A stretch of DNA of 64,000 nucleotides from Xanthobacter tagetidis. Lineage in GTDB: Bacteria; Pseudomonadota; Alphaproteobacteria; Rhizobiales; Xanthobacteraceae. The stretch spans positions 165,696 to 229,695 of the forward strand of contig NZ_RCTF01000008.1 of NCBI RefSeq assembly GCF_003667445.1, given 5' to 3'. The notes beneath the pieces are model-generated. The model saw nothing but the letters and a program-made list of their open reading frames with translations. It made no database searches and was not told the origin of the DNA. The translations under genes and the position numbers were made by a program. This document shows, one piece after another, positions 28,853 through 36,699 of this stretch (positions within the stretch are counted from its first letter, which is position 1; the number at the start of each line of letters is the position of its first letter).

Positions 28853-29863
28853 ATGGGAGTTCTCACCCGCAGGGCAGCCTTCGCGCTCGCCCTCGCCGCC
28901 GGAGCCGCGCTCGCCGTGCCGGCTCATGCCGAGGTATCCAAGATCCGCATCGCCAAGGGTTTCGGCATCAGCTACCTGCCGCTGCTGGTGATGGAGCACG
29001 AGAAGCTGTTCGAGAAGCACGCCAAGGCGGCCGGGCTCGACAGCACCACCGAATGGCTGGTGGTGGACGGCGGCACGGTGCAGGCCAACCTGCTGATCGG
29101 CGGCAACCTGGAGATTTCCTCCGGCGGCCTCGGCCCGCTGATCACGGTGTGGGACCGCACCAAGGGCAACATGGACGTGAAGGGCATCGCCTCGATCAAC
29201 TCCATGCCGCTCTATCTCAACACCATCAATCCCAACGTGAAGACCATCAAGGACTTCACCGACAAGGACCGGATCGCGCTGCCGGTGGTGCGCACCTCGA
29301 TCCAGGCCGTGGTGCTGCAGATGGCGGCGGAGCAGGCGTTCGGCCCCGGCAAGGCCAACGAGCTGGATCGCCTGACGGTCGCCATGGCCCACCCGGACGG
29401 CGCGGCGGCCCTGATGTCGGGCCGCACCGAGGTGACCGCCCATCTCACCGCCCCGCCCTTCATGTACCAGGAACTCCAGGACCCCAAGGTGCACCGCGTC
29501 TTCTCGTCCTATGACGTGGTGGGCGAGCCGCACACCTTCAATGCGGTGTGGACCACGGCGAAATTCCGCAACGAGAATCCGAAGACTTACGCCGCCTTTG
29601 TCGCGGGACTCAACGAGGCGATCGAGAATATCAACGCCGACAAGCTGAAATATGCGCGCTTCTACAAGGAATACGACAAGTCGAAGCTGGACCAGGCCTT
29701 CATCGACGCGATCATCACCAAGCCGGAGGTGATCTACACGATGGCCCCCCAAGGCACCATGGCGTTTGCGAAATTCCTGAACCAGGTGGGCTCGGTCAAA
29801 AACAAGCCCGCCGGTTGGCAGGACCTGTTCTTCCCGGAAGCGCACCAGCTCAAGGGAAGCTAG
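28853..29863 (+). CDS. NitT/TauT-type ABC transporter substrate-binding protein, second copy
   Basis: Periplasmic binding protein of 336 aa with a clear signal peptide (MGVLTRRAAF, hydrophobic ALALAAGAALAV, cleavage near AHAE at residue 25). It shares IRIAKGFGISYLP, ITVWDRTKGN and LNTINPNVKTIKDF with the binding protein at 17103-18131, so both arose by duplication. AGGAGGA lies just before the ATG. No permease or ATPase genes are adjacent on this side; it presumably feeds the transporter encoded on the opposite arm, possibly with a different ligand or enantiomer preference. Confidence 0.88.
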   Translation: MGVLTRRAAFALALAAGAALAVPAHAEVSKIRIAKGFGISYLPLLVMEHEKLFEKHAKAAGLDSTTEWLVVDGGTVQANLLIGGNLEISSGGLGPLITVWDRTKGNMDVKGIASINSMPLYLNTINPNVKTIKDFTDKDRIALPVVRTSIQAVVLQMAAEQAFGPGKANELDRLTVAMAHPDGAAALMSGRTEVTAHLTAPPFMYQELQDPKVHRVFSSYDVVGEPHTFNAVWTTAKFRNENPKTYAAFVAGLNEAIENINADKLKYARFYKEYDKSKLDQAFIDAIITKPEVIYTMAPQGTMAFAKFLNQVGSVKNKPAGWQDLFFPEAHQLKGS

Positions 29864-29876
29864 GGTCCGCCGCACT

Positions 29877-29907
29877 GCGGCCGGGCCACCCTGACCCGCC
29901 CGGCCGC
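29877..29907 (+). terminator. Hairpin between the binding-protein and slcC-like genes
   Basis: A perfect 10-bp stem (GCGGCCGGGC with GCCCGGCCGC, 11-nt loop) begins 13 bp after the binding-protein stop and is followed by a pyrimidine-rich CTCTTCCTTCC tract rather than a pure T-run. It may act as a partial terminator or as a 3' stabilising structure. Confidence 0.45.
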
Positions 29908-29979
29908 TCTTCCTTCCGCCCGTCCGGAAACGCCCCAGTGCGCCGGGCGGGCGCCCTTTCCCCCTGCGAAGGCCCTGCC

Positions 29980-30948
29980 ATGCCCGCCGTCATCATCACC
30001 GAGTTTATGGACCAGGACGGCGTCGACCTGATCGCCGCGCGCCACGAGACCGTCTACGACCCCGACCTCGTGGACCGCCCGGCGGCGCTCGCCGCCCTCC
30101 TCGCCGACTGCCGCGGCCTGATCGTGCGCAACCGCACGCAGGTGCGCCCGCAGCTGCTGGCGCAGGCGCCGCACCTGAAGACGGTGGGCCGGCTCGGCGT
30201 CGGGCTCGACAATATCGACCTTCCCGCCTGCGGCGCCGCCGGCATCCGCGTGCTGCCGGCCACCGGCACCAATGACGAGACGGTGGCGGAGTTCGTGATG
30301 GGGGCGCTGCTGAGCCTCACCCGCGGCGGCGCCTTCCAGGCGACCGCGGAGGTCGCCGCCGGCGTCTGGCCGCGCACCCGCTTCAAGGCGCGCGACGCCA
30401 AGGGCATGAGGCTCGGCCTGATCGGCTTCGGCGCGATCGCCCGGCAGGTGGCGCTGCGCGCCAAAGCCTTCGGCATCACGGTGTCCGCCTGCGACCCGTT
30501 CGTGCCGGAGGGCGATCCCGCCTGGGCGCTGGCCGACCGGCGCTGCGCCGACGTCGCGAGCCTGATGGCGGACGTCGACATCCTCAGCATCCACGTGCCG
30601 CTCACCGACCAGACGCGCCACCTCGTCGATGCCGCCGCGCTGGCCCAGCTGCCGCACGGGGCCTACCTCATCAACACCGCGCGCGGCGGCATCGTCGACG
30701 AGCCGGCGCTGGTGGCGGCGCTGAAATCCGGCGCCCTCGCCGGCGCCATGCTGGACGTGATGGAGACCGAGCCGGTGGCGGCCGGATCGCACCTCGCGGA
30801 CGTGCCGAACCTGCTGCTCTCGCCCCACATCGCCGGCATCACCAAGGATGCGGTGCTGCGCGCGAGCCTGCTGGTGGCCGACAACGTCGCCCGCGTGCTG
30901 GAGGGCGCCGCGCCCACGGTCGCCGATGCGGCGGCCGGAAGGCGCTGA
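29980..30948 (+). CDS. slcC: D-isomer-specific 2-hydroxyacid dehydrogenase, SlcC-like (S)-sulfolactate dehydrogenase
   Basis: NAD-dependent dehydrogenase of 322 aa. It has the Rossmann motif LGLIGFGAIARQVALRA near residue 145, the substrate-binding arginine region INTARGGIVDE near 230, and the catalytic histidine in LLSPHIAGITKD near 285. The N-terminal features EFMDQDGVD and CRGLIVRNRTQV resemble what I recall of Chromohalobacter SlcC, which oxidises (S)-sulfolactate to sulfopyruvate. With the ComC-like enzyme at 16030-17073 it could convert (S)- to (R)-sulfolactate for SuyAB. The family is certain; the specific substrate is inferred. Confidence 0.75.
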   Translation: MPAVIITEFMDQDGVDLIAARHETVYDPDLVDRPAALAALLADCRGLIVRNRTQVRPQLLAQAPHLKTVGRLGVGLDNIDLPACGAAGIRVLPATGTNDETVAEFVMGALLSLTRGGAFQATAEVAAGVWPRTRFKARDAKGMRLGLIGFGAIARQVALRAKAFGITVSACDPFVPEGDPAWALADRRCADVASLMADVDILSIHVPLTDQTRHLVDAAALAQLPHGAYLINTARGGIVDEPALVAALKSGALAGAMLDVMETEPVAAGSHLADVPNLLLSPHIAGITKDAVLRASLLVADNVARVLEGAAPTVADAAAGRR

Positions 30949-31264
30949 CGGCGGCCCGCGCGTCGGGTCCTGGGGGAGATTCACGCGGCACGACCGCGGC
31001 GCCCCGGGGCGGGCGGGCGGGATGATTCCGGACGCAAGCCTTCCAGAACGGCACCAGGCCGTCAGAGTCGTCGCGCACCATCCTCGAATGGACCGAACGC
31101 CAGGCAATCACCAAGACCGAGTGAAAAACAAAAGCCAGAAGCCGAAGCTGCGGGCTTGTAGGTGCCAGTGGCTGCGGGGGAGCTGCTCTGATCAGCACTC
31201 GCGCACGAAAAAAGCCGCCCGGCTGGGGCGGCTGATCTGCGCGATTTGGAATCGGAATTTGAGA
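30949..31264. other. Gene-free stretch left of the island
   Basis: No convincing gene in these 316 bp. The stretch holds the leftward terminator at 31208-31232 and marks the change from very GC-rich chromosome to the less GC-rich island. It is probably the original downstream flank of the tRNA-fMet gene. Confidence 0.6.
31208..31232 (-). terminator. Rho-independent terminator, probably the original terminator of tRNA-fMet
   Basis: Read leftwards, GCCGCCC-CAGCC-GGGCGGC forms a 7-bp GC stem followed by TTTTTT. It lies 33 bp beyond the tRNA fragment at 31265-31310 on the same strand as the tRNA gene. Before island insertion it would have ended the tRNA-fMet transcript. Confidence 0.8.
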
Positions 31265-31310
<46 letters not shown>

Positions 31311-31426
31311 TTCATGGCAGATGATATACCGCACTTCCTGAACATATATCCCGATGCACATGGCCGTTGTAAATCAGCATCTTATGGACCATATGCAGCC
31401 CTGGGGGTATAGGTCGCTTCCAATCT

Positions 31427-31450
31427 CGGTGCGGACCCGGTGCGGACCGC
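31427..31450 (+). repeat. Left arm-type repeat, two GGTGCGGACC-like units
   Basis: A 24-bp sequence with the unit GGTGCGGACC in tandem. It recurs with one mismatch, in the same orientation, at 42900-42923 near the other end of the island. Position between att core and integrase start suggests integrase arm-binding sites. Confidence 0.6.
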
Positions 31451-31483
31451 GCGGACTGGAGAAGCGACCTTCAGGAGACTGAC

Positions 31484-32788
31484 ATGGCGGGACGGATCGA
31501 CAAACGGATTGTGGACGCTGCGGCTCCGCAGGTGAAGCGCTTCACTATCTGGGATGCCGACCTGTCGGGCTTCGGGCTGCGCGTGGAGCCCTCGGGACGC
31601 AAGAGTTATGTTTTTAGGTATCGGGTTGGCTCGGGTGGCCGGAATGCCCCGGAGCGCCTTATTGTCTTGGGGCGTCATGGTGAGTTGACGCCCACGGAGG
31701 CACGCAAGAGGGCGGAGACGGAAGCTGCCCGCGTTCGTCTTGGCTCCGACCCCGGCGGAGATCGCCGGAAGGAACGTTCCATTCCGACTTTCGCGGCGTT
31801 CGCGGACGCCTACTTGAACGAGGCGGCCGAGATTGCCGAGGCCCGGCCGGCAGAAGCACGCCTGCGGCCCGGCTCGATCCGCAACTATCGCTCGCTGATG
31901 GCTCAGCACCTCCGGGCAGCCATCGGGACCACCAAGCTGGATGCGCTCACCACGGCCGACCTCGTGAAACTGCACAAGCGCGTGGGGCGAGAGAAGCCCG
32001 CCACCGCGAACCGGTGCCTGGAGTTCGTCGGAAGCGTATTCAAGGAGGCCGCGCGACAAGGCCAGCTTCCCATCGGCACCAACCCGGCCCGCGGCATCCC
32101 AGCATTCAAGGAACAGAAGCGCGAGCGCTTCCTGTCCGCTGAGGAGGTGGTGCGGCTCGGGGAGGCGATCCGGGAGGGCGAGACGGATGGCATCCCGTGG
32201 GAGCCGGACCCGGAGAAGAAGACGAAGCACGTCCCGAAGACGAACCAGCGTACGAAGGTTGACCCGGACGCCGCCGCCCTGCGGCTCCTGATCTTCACGG
32301 GCGCCCGCCTGCGGGAAGTCCTGCACGCGAAGTGGGCGGACGTGGACCTTGAGCGCGGGGTGCTGTTTGTGCATGGCAAGACGGGCCGGCGCCCCGTCAT
32401 CCTCCCCGCCCCCGCTGCAGCCATCCTCGCGGAACTGCCCCGCCGGTCCGTGTTCGTCTTCCCCGGCGCACTCGACACTACGGAGAAGCCAGCCCCGCGG
32501 GCGGACCTCACGAAGCCATGGGCAGCCGTATCGCGTAGGGCGGGCCTGAAGGGCGTTCGGCTCCATGACCTCCGGCACAGCTTCGCAAGCTTCGCCGCCG
32601 CTGGCGGGGCTTCCCTCCCGATTATCGGGCGCCTGTTGGGCCACACCCAGCCGCAGACAACGGCCCGATATTCCCACCTCGCCGATGATCCTCTGCGCGC
32701 CGTCGCGGATCGGGTAGGTGACAGAGTTGCTGCGGCTCTTGCTGGTGAAGCGGAGGCCCAAGTTATTCCCCTCCGGCGCGTGAAGTGA
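31484..32788 (+). CDS. int: Tyrosine-type site-specific integrase
   Basis: Integrase of 434 aa responsible for insertion and excision at tRNA-fMet. The N-terminal 90 residues form the DUF4102-like arm-binding domain (LSGFGLRVEPSGRKSYVFRY), followed by a core-binding helical domain and the catalytic domain. Catalytic residues are R275 (FTGARLRE), H361/R364 (HDLRHSFAS), H387 (LLGHTQPQTTARY) and Y396. All are intact. It starts 174 bp inside the left attachment site and reads into the island. The integrase is next to the tRNA fragment, not the intact tRNA. Confidence 0.95.
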   Translation: MAGRIDKRIVDAAAPQVKRFTIWDADLSGFGLRVEPSGRKSYVFRYRVGSGGRNAPERLIVLGRHGELTPTEARKRAETEAARVRLGSDPGGDRRKERSIPTFAAFADAYLNEAAEIAEARPAEARLRPGSIRNYRSLMAQHLRAAIGTTKLDALTTADLVKLHKRVGREKPATANRCLEFVGSVFKEAARQGQLPIGTNPARGIPAFKEQKRERFLSAEEVVRLGEAIREGETDGIPWEPDPEKKTKHVPKTNQRTKVDPDAAALRLLIFTGARLREVLHAKWADVDLERGVLFVHGKTGRRPVILPAPAAAILAELPRRSVFVFPGALDTTEKPAPRADLTKPWAAVSRRAGLKGVRLHDLRHSFASFAAAGGASLPIIGRLLGHTQPQTTARYSHLADDPLRAVADRVGDRVAAALAGEAEAQVIPLRRVK

Positions 32789-33381
32789 AGTTGTTCATGA
32801 TTCACGATGATGCGTGGCAGCGCGCCGCGGCTGAAGTACCCGACAAGGCACGCATCGATGCTCTGCGAATCCAGCTTGAGGCCGCAGGCGCGCGCTTCGT
32901 ACAGGCGAAGGAAAGGCGTGCGTTTAACGAGGCAGAGGCAAACCGCTGGGCGGAAATTGAGCGGCACGCTTCCGCGTTGCTGGTCCTCTTGCCCTCCGGC
33001 GACGAGTCTAGCTCCCGGCTGAAAAAACTAGCGAAGCGGGCACGCTTAAAGGCGCGCGCCTTTGGCGTTAGGGCCGACCTCACGCTGGAACAAATGCGAT
33101 ATGGCGCACGAGTACGTCCTGCCGACTTGCCCCGGCTCGTTCTTTATCGCGAAGTGCTCGACGCATACGTAGCGGCCGGCGGACAGGTGGCGCGCTCGAC
33201 AGATGCGCATGGTAAGTCGGGCGGTCCGTGCGTCCGCTTCCTAGCAGCGGTCCTCCCCCAGTTGATGGGAGCCGACGCGCCGTCCCCGAACTCCCTCGAG
33301 AATCTTGTCAAGGACTGGTGGGATCGGCCACGCCACCCCGCCATCACGGTCGCGCATGGGCATGTGACCTTCAAGAAATAA
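32785..33381 (+). CDS. Hypothetical protein (island cargo)
   Basis: A 198-aa protein of unknown function. Its GTG start overlaps the integrase stop by four bases, so it is probably co-translated with the integrase. The first half is helical and charged with a possible coiled coil (DALRIQLEAAGARFVQAKERRA split across residues 23-45). The C-terminal half contains a conserved-looking LVKDWWDRPRHP segment. No domain is recognised. The tight coupling hints at an accessory role in recombination or island maintenance. Confidence 0.6.
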   Translation: MKLFMIHDDAWQRAAAEVPDKARIDALRIQLEAAGARFVQAKERRAFNEAEANRWAEIERHASALLVLLPSGDESSSRLKKLAKRARLKARAFGVRADLTLEQMRYGARVRPADLPRLVLYREVLDAYVAAGGQVARSTDAHGKSGGPCVRFLAAVLPQLMGADAPSPNSLENLVKDWWDRPRHPAITVAHGHVTFKK

Positions 33382-33456
33382 TCTTTCGTACCCATTTAGC
33401 ACCCGCTTGCCGCAACACTCATACTTGCACCATTCGATACTTGGAGGTGTAAAGTA

Positions 33457-33651
33457 ATGGGTGGCTCTGCAAAACTGATCCCCCGCGAGGCGGCGGACTA
33501 CACGCGCCTCAGCGTGTCTATGCTCGCCAAGCTCCGCGTGTCTGGCGGCGGACCCGAGTATATCAAGCTCGGACGGAAGGTCATTTACGAGCGCGATACC
33601 CTCGATGCGTGGCTGGCATCGCGGGTTCGCCGCAACACTTCCGAAATCTGA
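33457..33651 (+). CDS. AlpA/excisionase-like helix-turn-helix protein
   Basis: A 64-aa DNA-binding protein with the MerR/AlpA-type helix-turn-helix found in excisionases. REAADYTRLSVSMLAKLRVS is the recognition part and YIKLGRKVIYERDTLDAWL is the wing and helix. Such proteins typically regulate or direct excision by the neighbouring integrase. It has a GGAGG ribosome site and is followed by a hairpin terminator. Confidence 0.75.
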   Translation: MGGSAKLIPREAADYTRLSVSMLAKLRVSGGGPEYIKLGRKVIYERDTLDAWLASRVRRNTSEI

Positions 33652-33670
33652 AGACTATCTCCAAACGAAA

Positions 33671-33705
33671 ACGACGCCCTATCAGGGGCGTCGTCTCGCA
33701 TTTTT
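33671..33705 (+). terminator. Hairpin terminator after the AlpA-like gene
   Basis: ACGACGCCC and GGGCGTCGT form a perfect 9-bp stem (33671-33694) with a 6-nt loop; TTTTT follows after six bases. On the other strand the stem is followed by TTTTCG, so it may work in both directions. Confidence 0.65.
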
Positions 33706-33751
33706 GCACCTATCTTCGCCAGGAACGCCATAAATATAAGGGACAACACAC

Positions 33752-33973
33752 GTGCGCATGATCTTCACCAAGAACGTCGATAGGCTCATCGTCGGTTCCG
33801 ACCAGCGCTGGCTCCTCTTCATGGCGACGCCGGACGGCCTGCGGCAGGCGGGCGGCATCTTCCCTTCGCCGCGGGCCGCGCTCGCGGCCGTGGATACGCG
33901 CCTGAGGCAGCACGGCGGTGTCTTTCGCGGCCGCGCTACCGCCCGGCGGGCGCTGCGTTCGGCGTCCCGATGA
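33752..33973 (+). CDS. Hypothetical small protein (island cargo)
   Basis: A 73-aa basic protein (many Arg) of unknown function. Its stop overlaps the start of the next gene (ATGA), which supports real translation. A strand-rich N-terminus (RLIVGSDQRWLLFMAT) is followed by a short helical, arginine-rich tail. No recognised motif. Confidence 0.5.
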   Translation: MRMIFTKNVDRLIVGSDQRWLLFMATPDGLRQAGGIFPSPRAALAAVDTRLRQHGGVFRGRATARRALRSASR

Positions 33974-34848
33974 GCGGCGGCGGGCGGGCCTCTCCGCCGC
34001 CTCGGCGGTTGCCCCCACACGTGATGCAAGCCTACCAGGTTCGCAACGAGCTCGGTCGGCTAATTGCGGATCGCAACCAGCGATCCGTGCCTCTTCCTAA
34101 TGCAGTCGCCATCGCATTCGTGCTTGCCCGCGTCGCGGTCGTGACCGAACGCGGCGGCGTCGACTTCGACACTGTCACACGGCTCGCCGCTCGCCTCAGG
34201 GCTCCCCTCCCGGATGAGCGAGCACTCATGGGAGAGGTGCACCGTGCGGGGGCCGAGGGAGCGAGGCTCGGGAGCGCGTGGCGTTTGCCCTCATCCGACA
34301 CGCTGGGCGTCATGCTTGGGATCACCGAAGATGAGCGCGCGCGCCTCCGGTTGAGGCGCCTCGGAAGCTGTGAAATGACGACCGCAGAACGCCGCCGCGA
34401 TCGTGACCGGAAGCGCAAAGAAAATAAACGCTCTGCAGAGGGAGTCACACCTCGTTCCCCTTGTTCCGAGCCGTGGGTTGCCTTAGGCATCTCTCGCGCA
34501 ACTTACTTTCGCCGCAAGCGAGCCTCCGATTTGCAGGAAACAAGGATCGAAGCCGAAATTGAGACTCAAAACTCTCCTTCTCCTGTAAGTATAAAAAGAA
34601 GCGCGGACTTTCAGGTCTCAAACGCCATCATGGCGAGTGCCAACGCGGGCTCGCCCGGCATCGACGTGCAGGCAGAGGCGTCATTGGAGGTCGCCCTCCC
34701 GCTTCGGCCGCCTCGGCCCTTCCAGCCCGCACCCTCGGCGCCGACCCGGGAGGGCGGTGTCCGCGAACGCGCGATGGGTCGCGTTCGCGGCGCCCATTGC
34801 GGCGACGGGCGCGAGCGAAACAGAGCATGCGATAAGACCGGCACTTGA
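33970..34848 (+). CDS. Hypothetical protein, probable DNA-binding/replication-type accessory protein
   Basis: A 292-aa protein without a confident family. The middle has ITEDERARLRLRRLG, a very basic stretch (ERRRDRDRKRKENKRS) and WVALGISRATYFRRKRA, a resolvase-like helix-turn-helix. The arrangement recalls uncharacterised proteins common in alphaproteobacterial phages and islands. The C-terminal ~100 residues look disordered and proline-rich. It is coupled to the preceding 73-aa gene. DNA binding is an inference from the basic and helix-turn-helix segments. Confidence 0.55.
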   Translation: MSGGGRASPPPRRLPPHVMQAYQVRNELGRLIADRNQRSVPLPNAVAIAFVLARVAVVTERGGVDFDTVTRLAARLRAPLPDERALMGEVHRAGAEGARLGSAWRLPSSDTLGVMLGITEDERARLRLRRLGSCEMTTAERRRDRDRKRKENKRSAEGVTPRSPCSEPWVALGISRATYFRRKRASDLQETRIEAEIETQNSPSPVSIKRSADFQVSNAIMASANAGSPGIDVQAEASLEVALPLRPPRPFQPAPSAPTREGGVRERAMGRVRGAHCGDGRERNRACDKTGT

Positions 34849-35128
34849 GCGGTTCGCGGTGCGCATTTTACCGCGGCCACGGATCGATCCGTTACTCGCT
34901 GTTCAGCTTGCTACATACCAGGAAGGGGTAGAGCGCAGTTTGGGTCCTCCGGAGGGTGCCCCCCTCGGCGCGGCCCCGGCAGCGTACCATCTGGCTATAT
35001 CTACGCTTGGTCGATCCTCGCTTTGCTTGTGACAAAGCGCGGCGGCCGAACGCGCCGCTTCTCGGAGCACACCATGATTATCCCGTGGACTTCTCCAACG
35101 GGTAGTCTGGCGTGGCGCTGGCGTAGCT
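34849..35128 (+). other. Gene-free stretch upstream of the toxin-antitoxin pair
   Basis: No supported gene. Short open frames exist in several phases but lack ribosome sites and family resemblance. The stretch leads into the repeats at 35129-35173. Confidence 0.5.
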
Positions 35129-35173
35129 GTTACCGATTGCGTAACGAGTCTCTCCATATTACCTGTTCGGTAA
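35129..35173 (+). promoter_or_regulatory. Inverted repeats before higB, probable antitoxin operators
   Basis: GTTAC-CGATTGC-GTAAC (35129-35145) and TTACC-TGTTC-GGTAA (35159-35173) are two inverted repeats sharing a GTTACC/GGTAAC half-site. They end 12 bp before the toxin start and flank a CATATT hexamer that may be the -10 box. HigA-type antitoxins usually repress their own promoter through such sites. Confidence 0.6.
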
Positions 35174-35185
35174 CGGAACCTTCGG

Positions 35186-35524
35186 ATGCTGGCCTCGTTC
35201 GCGTCGAAACGGCTGAAAAAGGACATGGCGACCGCCGAGGCCATGGTGAAGTGCTACGGTACGCTCGCGAAGCGGCTGAAGCTGCGTCTCGATGTCCTCT
35301 ATCAGGCCGACTGCCTCGCCGATGTGCCGACAGAGCCGCCTCCGCGGTGTCATCAGCTCACGGGCGACCTCGACGGCCACTACGCCGTAGACCTCAACGG
35401 CAACTGTCGGCTGGTGTTTCGGCCGAACCACGATCCGCTGCCCTTGAAGGAGGATGGCGGGACCGACCTGACGAAGGTGACCGAGATCGAGATCGTGGGA
35501 GTCATGGACTACCACAAGAAGTAG
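35186..35524 (+). CDS. HigB/RelE-superfamily toxin
   Basis: A 112-aa toxin of the plasmid-maintenance killer (HigB) type, which cleaves mRNA on the ribosome. The C-terminal half has the family core CHQLTGDLDGHYAVDL, NGNCRLVFRP and the final strand EIEIVGVMDYHKK. It precedes the antitoxin gene by 7 bp, the toxin-first order typical of higBA. The N-terminus (MLASFASKRLKKDM) matches the usual F-x-x-K-x-L-K helix. Confidence 0.85.
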   Translation: MLASFASKRLKKDMATAEAMVKCYGTLAKRLKLRLDVLYQADCLADVPTEPPPRCHQLTGDLDGHYAVDLNGNCRLVFRPNHDPLPLKEDGGTDLTKVTEIEIVGVMDYHKK

Positions 35525-35531
35525 GGGGAGA

Positions 35532-36638
35532 ATGGCAATGCCGAGCGCAGAGACGATCGCCCCGTGGGCACCCGATTGGGCAACCCATCCGGGGGAGCAT
35601 CTTGCAGAGTTCATCGAGGCGCGTGGGATGTCCCAGGCCGAGTTCGCTCGGCTCGCCGGCATGACCTCGAAGCACATCAGCACAATCATCAGCGGCGAGA
35701 ACCCGGTCACGGCCGAGTCGGCGCTGCGCCTTGAGCGCGTCACCGGGATGAAGGACTACATCTGGACCCGGCTTCAGGCAGCCTGGGACCTGCATCAGGC
35801 TCGGCAGAAGGAGCGAGCTAAGGCCGAGGAGTGGGCAAACTGGTGCCGAGAGTTCCCCATAAAGGAACTGGTGGCACGGGGGGCGATACCGGATGCTCGC
35901 CGTGACATGGGGCGCCAGATCGAAAGCCTTCTCGCCTTCCTCGGCATCGGTAGCCCGGCCGCCTTCCAGTCGCTTGTTCGCGGCCTCGCGGTCCAGCACC
36001 GGCAATCGCGCGCCTACACCACGTCCGACGCGCATGTAGTGGCGTGGCTTCTGCTGGGCGAGCGAAAAGCGCGCGCGATGGATATAGCGCCTTTTTCCAA
36101 GGAGGTATTTCTAGAGGCGGTCCGGGAAATCCGATCGCTTACTGTGAAGTCTCCATCCGAGTTCGAGCCGCGGATGCGGCGTCTCTGCCGGGACGCAGGC
36201 GTGGCGCTGATCTTCGAGAAGCCCGTGCCCAAGACCTGCCTATTCGGGTCCGCGCGATGGCTCGACGATGGGCGGGCGGTTATCCAGATGTCGCTGCGCA
36301 TGAAATCCAACGACCACTTCTGGTGGACGTTTTTCCACGAGGCGGCGCACATCCTGCTGCACCACGGGCGCACCTTCGTCGATGACAAGGGCGGCGAAGG
36401 CGACGGCGTTGAGGAAGAGGCGGATGCCTGGGCGGAGGAGACCCTTGTTGGCCGCCGGCTGTTTGAGGCCTTCAAGGCGACGCGCCCGTGCTCGGCCGCT
36501 GAGGTGACGCGCTTTGCCGCTGATGTCGGCATCCATTCCGGGATCGTCGTCGGCATGCTTCAGCACGCCGGGATCGTTCCGCACACACATCTGAACGGGC
36601 TGAAGGCGAGGTTTGCTTGGGCCGATGAGGTTGGCTGA
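35532..36638 (+). CDS. HigA-type antitoxin fused to an ImmA/IrrE metallopeptidase domain
   Basis: A 368-aa protein, much longer than a plain ~100-aa HigA. Residues ~18-80 form an XRE helix-turn-helix (HPGEHLAEFIEARGMSQAEF, LAGMTSKHISTI). The C-terminal half has a zinc protease motif HEAAH at 269-273 followed by the acidic EEEADAWAEE, as in ImmA/IrrE/COG2856. The helix-turn-helix would neutralise or autoregulate with HigB. The protease may trigger antitoxin loss on a signal such as phage infection. That last point is inference from ImmA biology. Confidence 0.85.
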   Translation: MAMPSAETIAPWAPDWATHPGEHLAEFIEARGMSQAEFARLAGMTSKHISTIISGENPVTAESALRLERVTGMKDYIWTRLQAAWDLHQARQKERAKAEEWANWCREFPIKELVARGAIPDARRDMGRQIESLLAFLGIGSPAAFQSLVRGLAVQHRQSRAYTTSDAHVVAWLLLGERKARAMDIAPFSKEVFLEAVREIRSLTVKSPSEFEPRMRRLCRDAGVALIFEKPVPKTCLFGSARWLDDGRAVIQMSLRMKSNDHFWWTFFHEAAHILLHHGRTFVDDKGGEGDGVEEEADAWAEETLVGRRLFEAFKATRPCSAAEVTRFAADVGIHSGIVVGMLQHAGIVPHTHLNGLKARFAWADEVG

Positions 36639-36699
36639 TATCCCCTCGATTACAATAGGATGGGCACGAGCAGCAGCCGAGGGGCGCGAGTCCTAGCAC

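Noticed and set aside
34849..35185. Additional small genes between 34.6 and 35.7 kb
   Set aside because: Short frames in several phases overlap supported genes or lack ribosome sites and family features.
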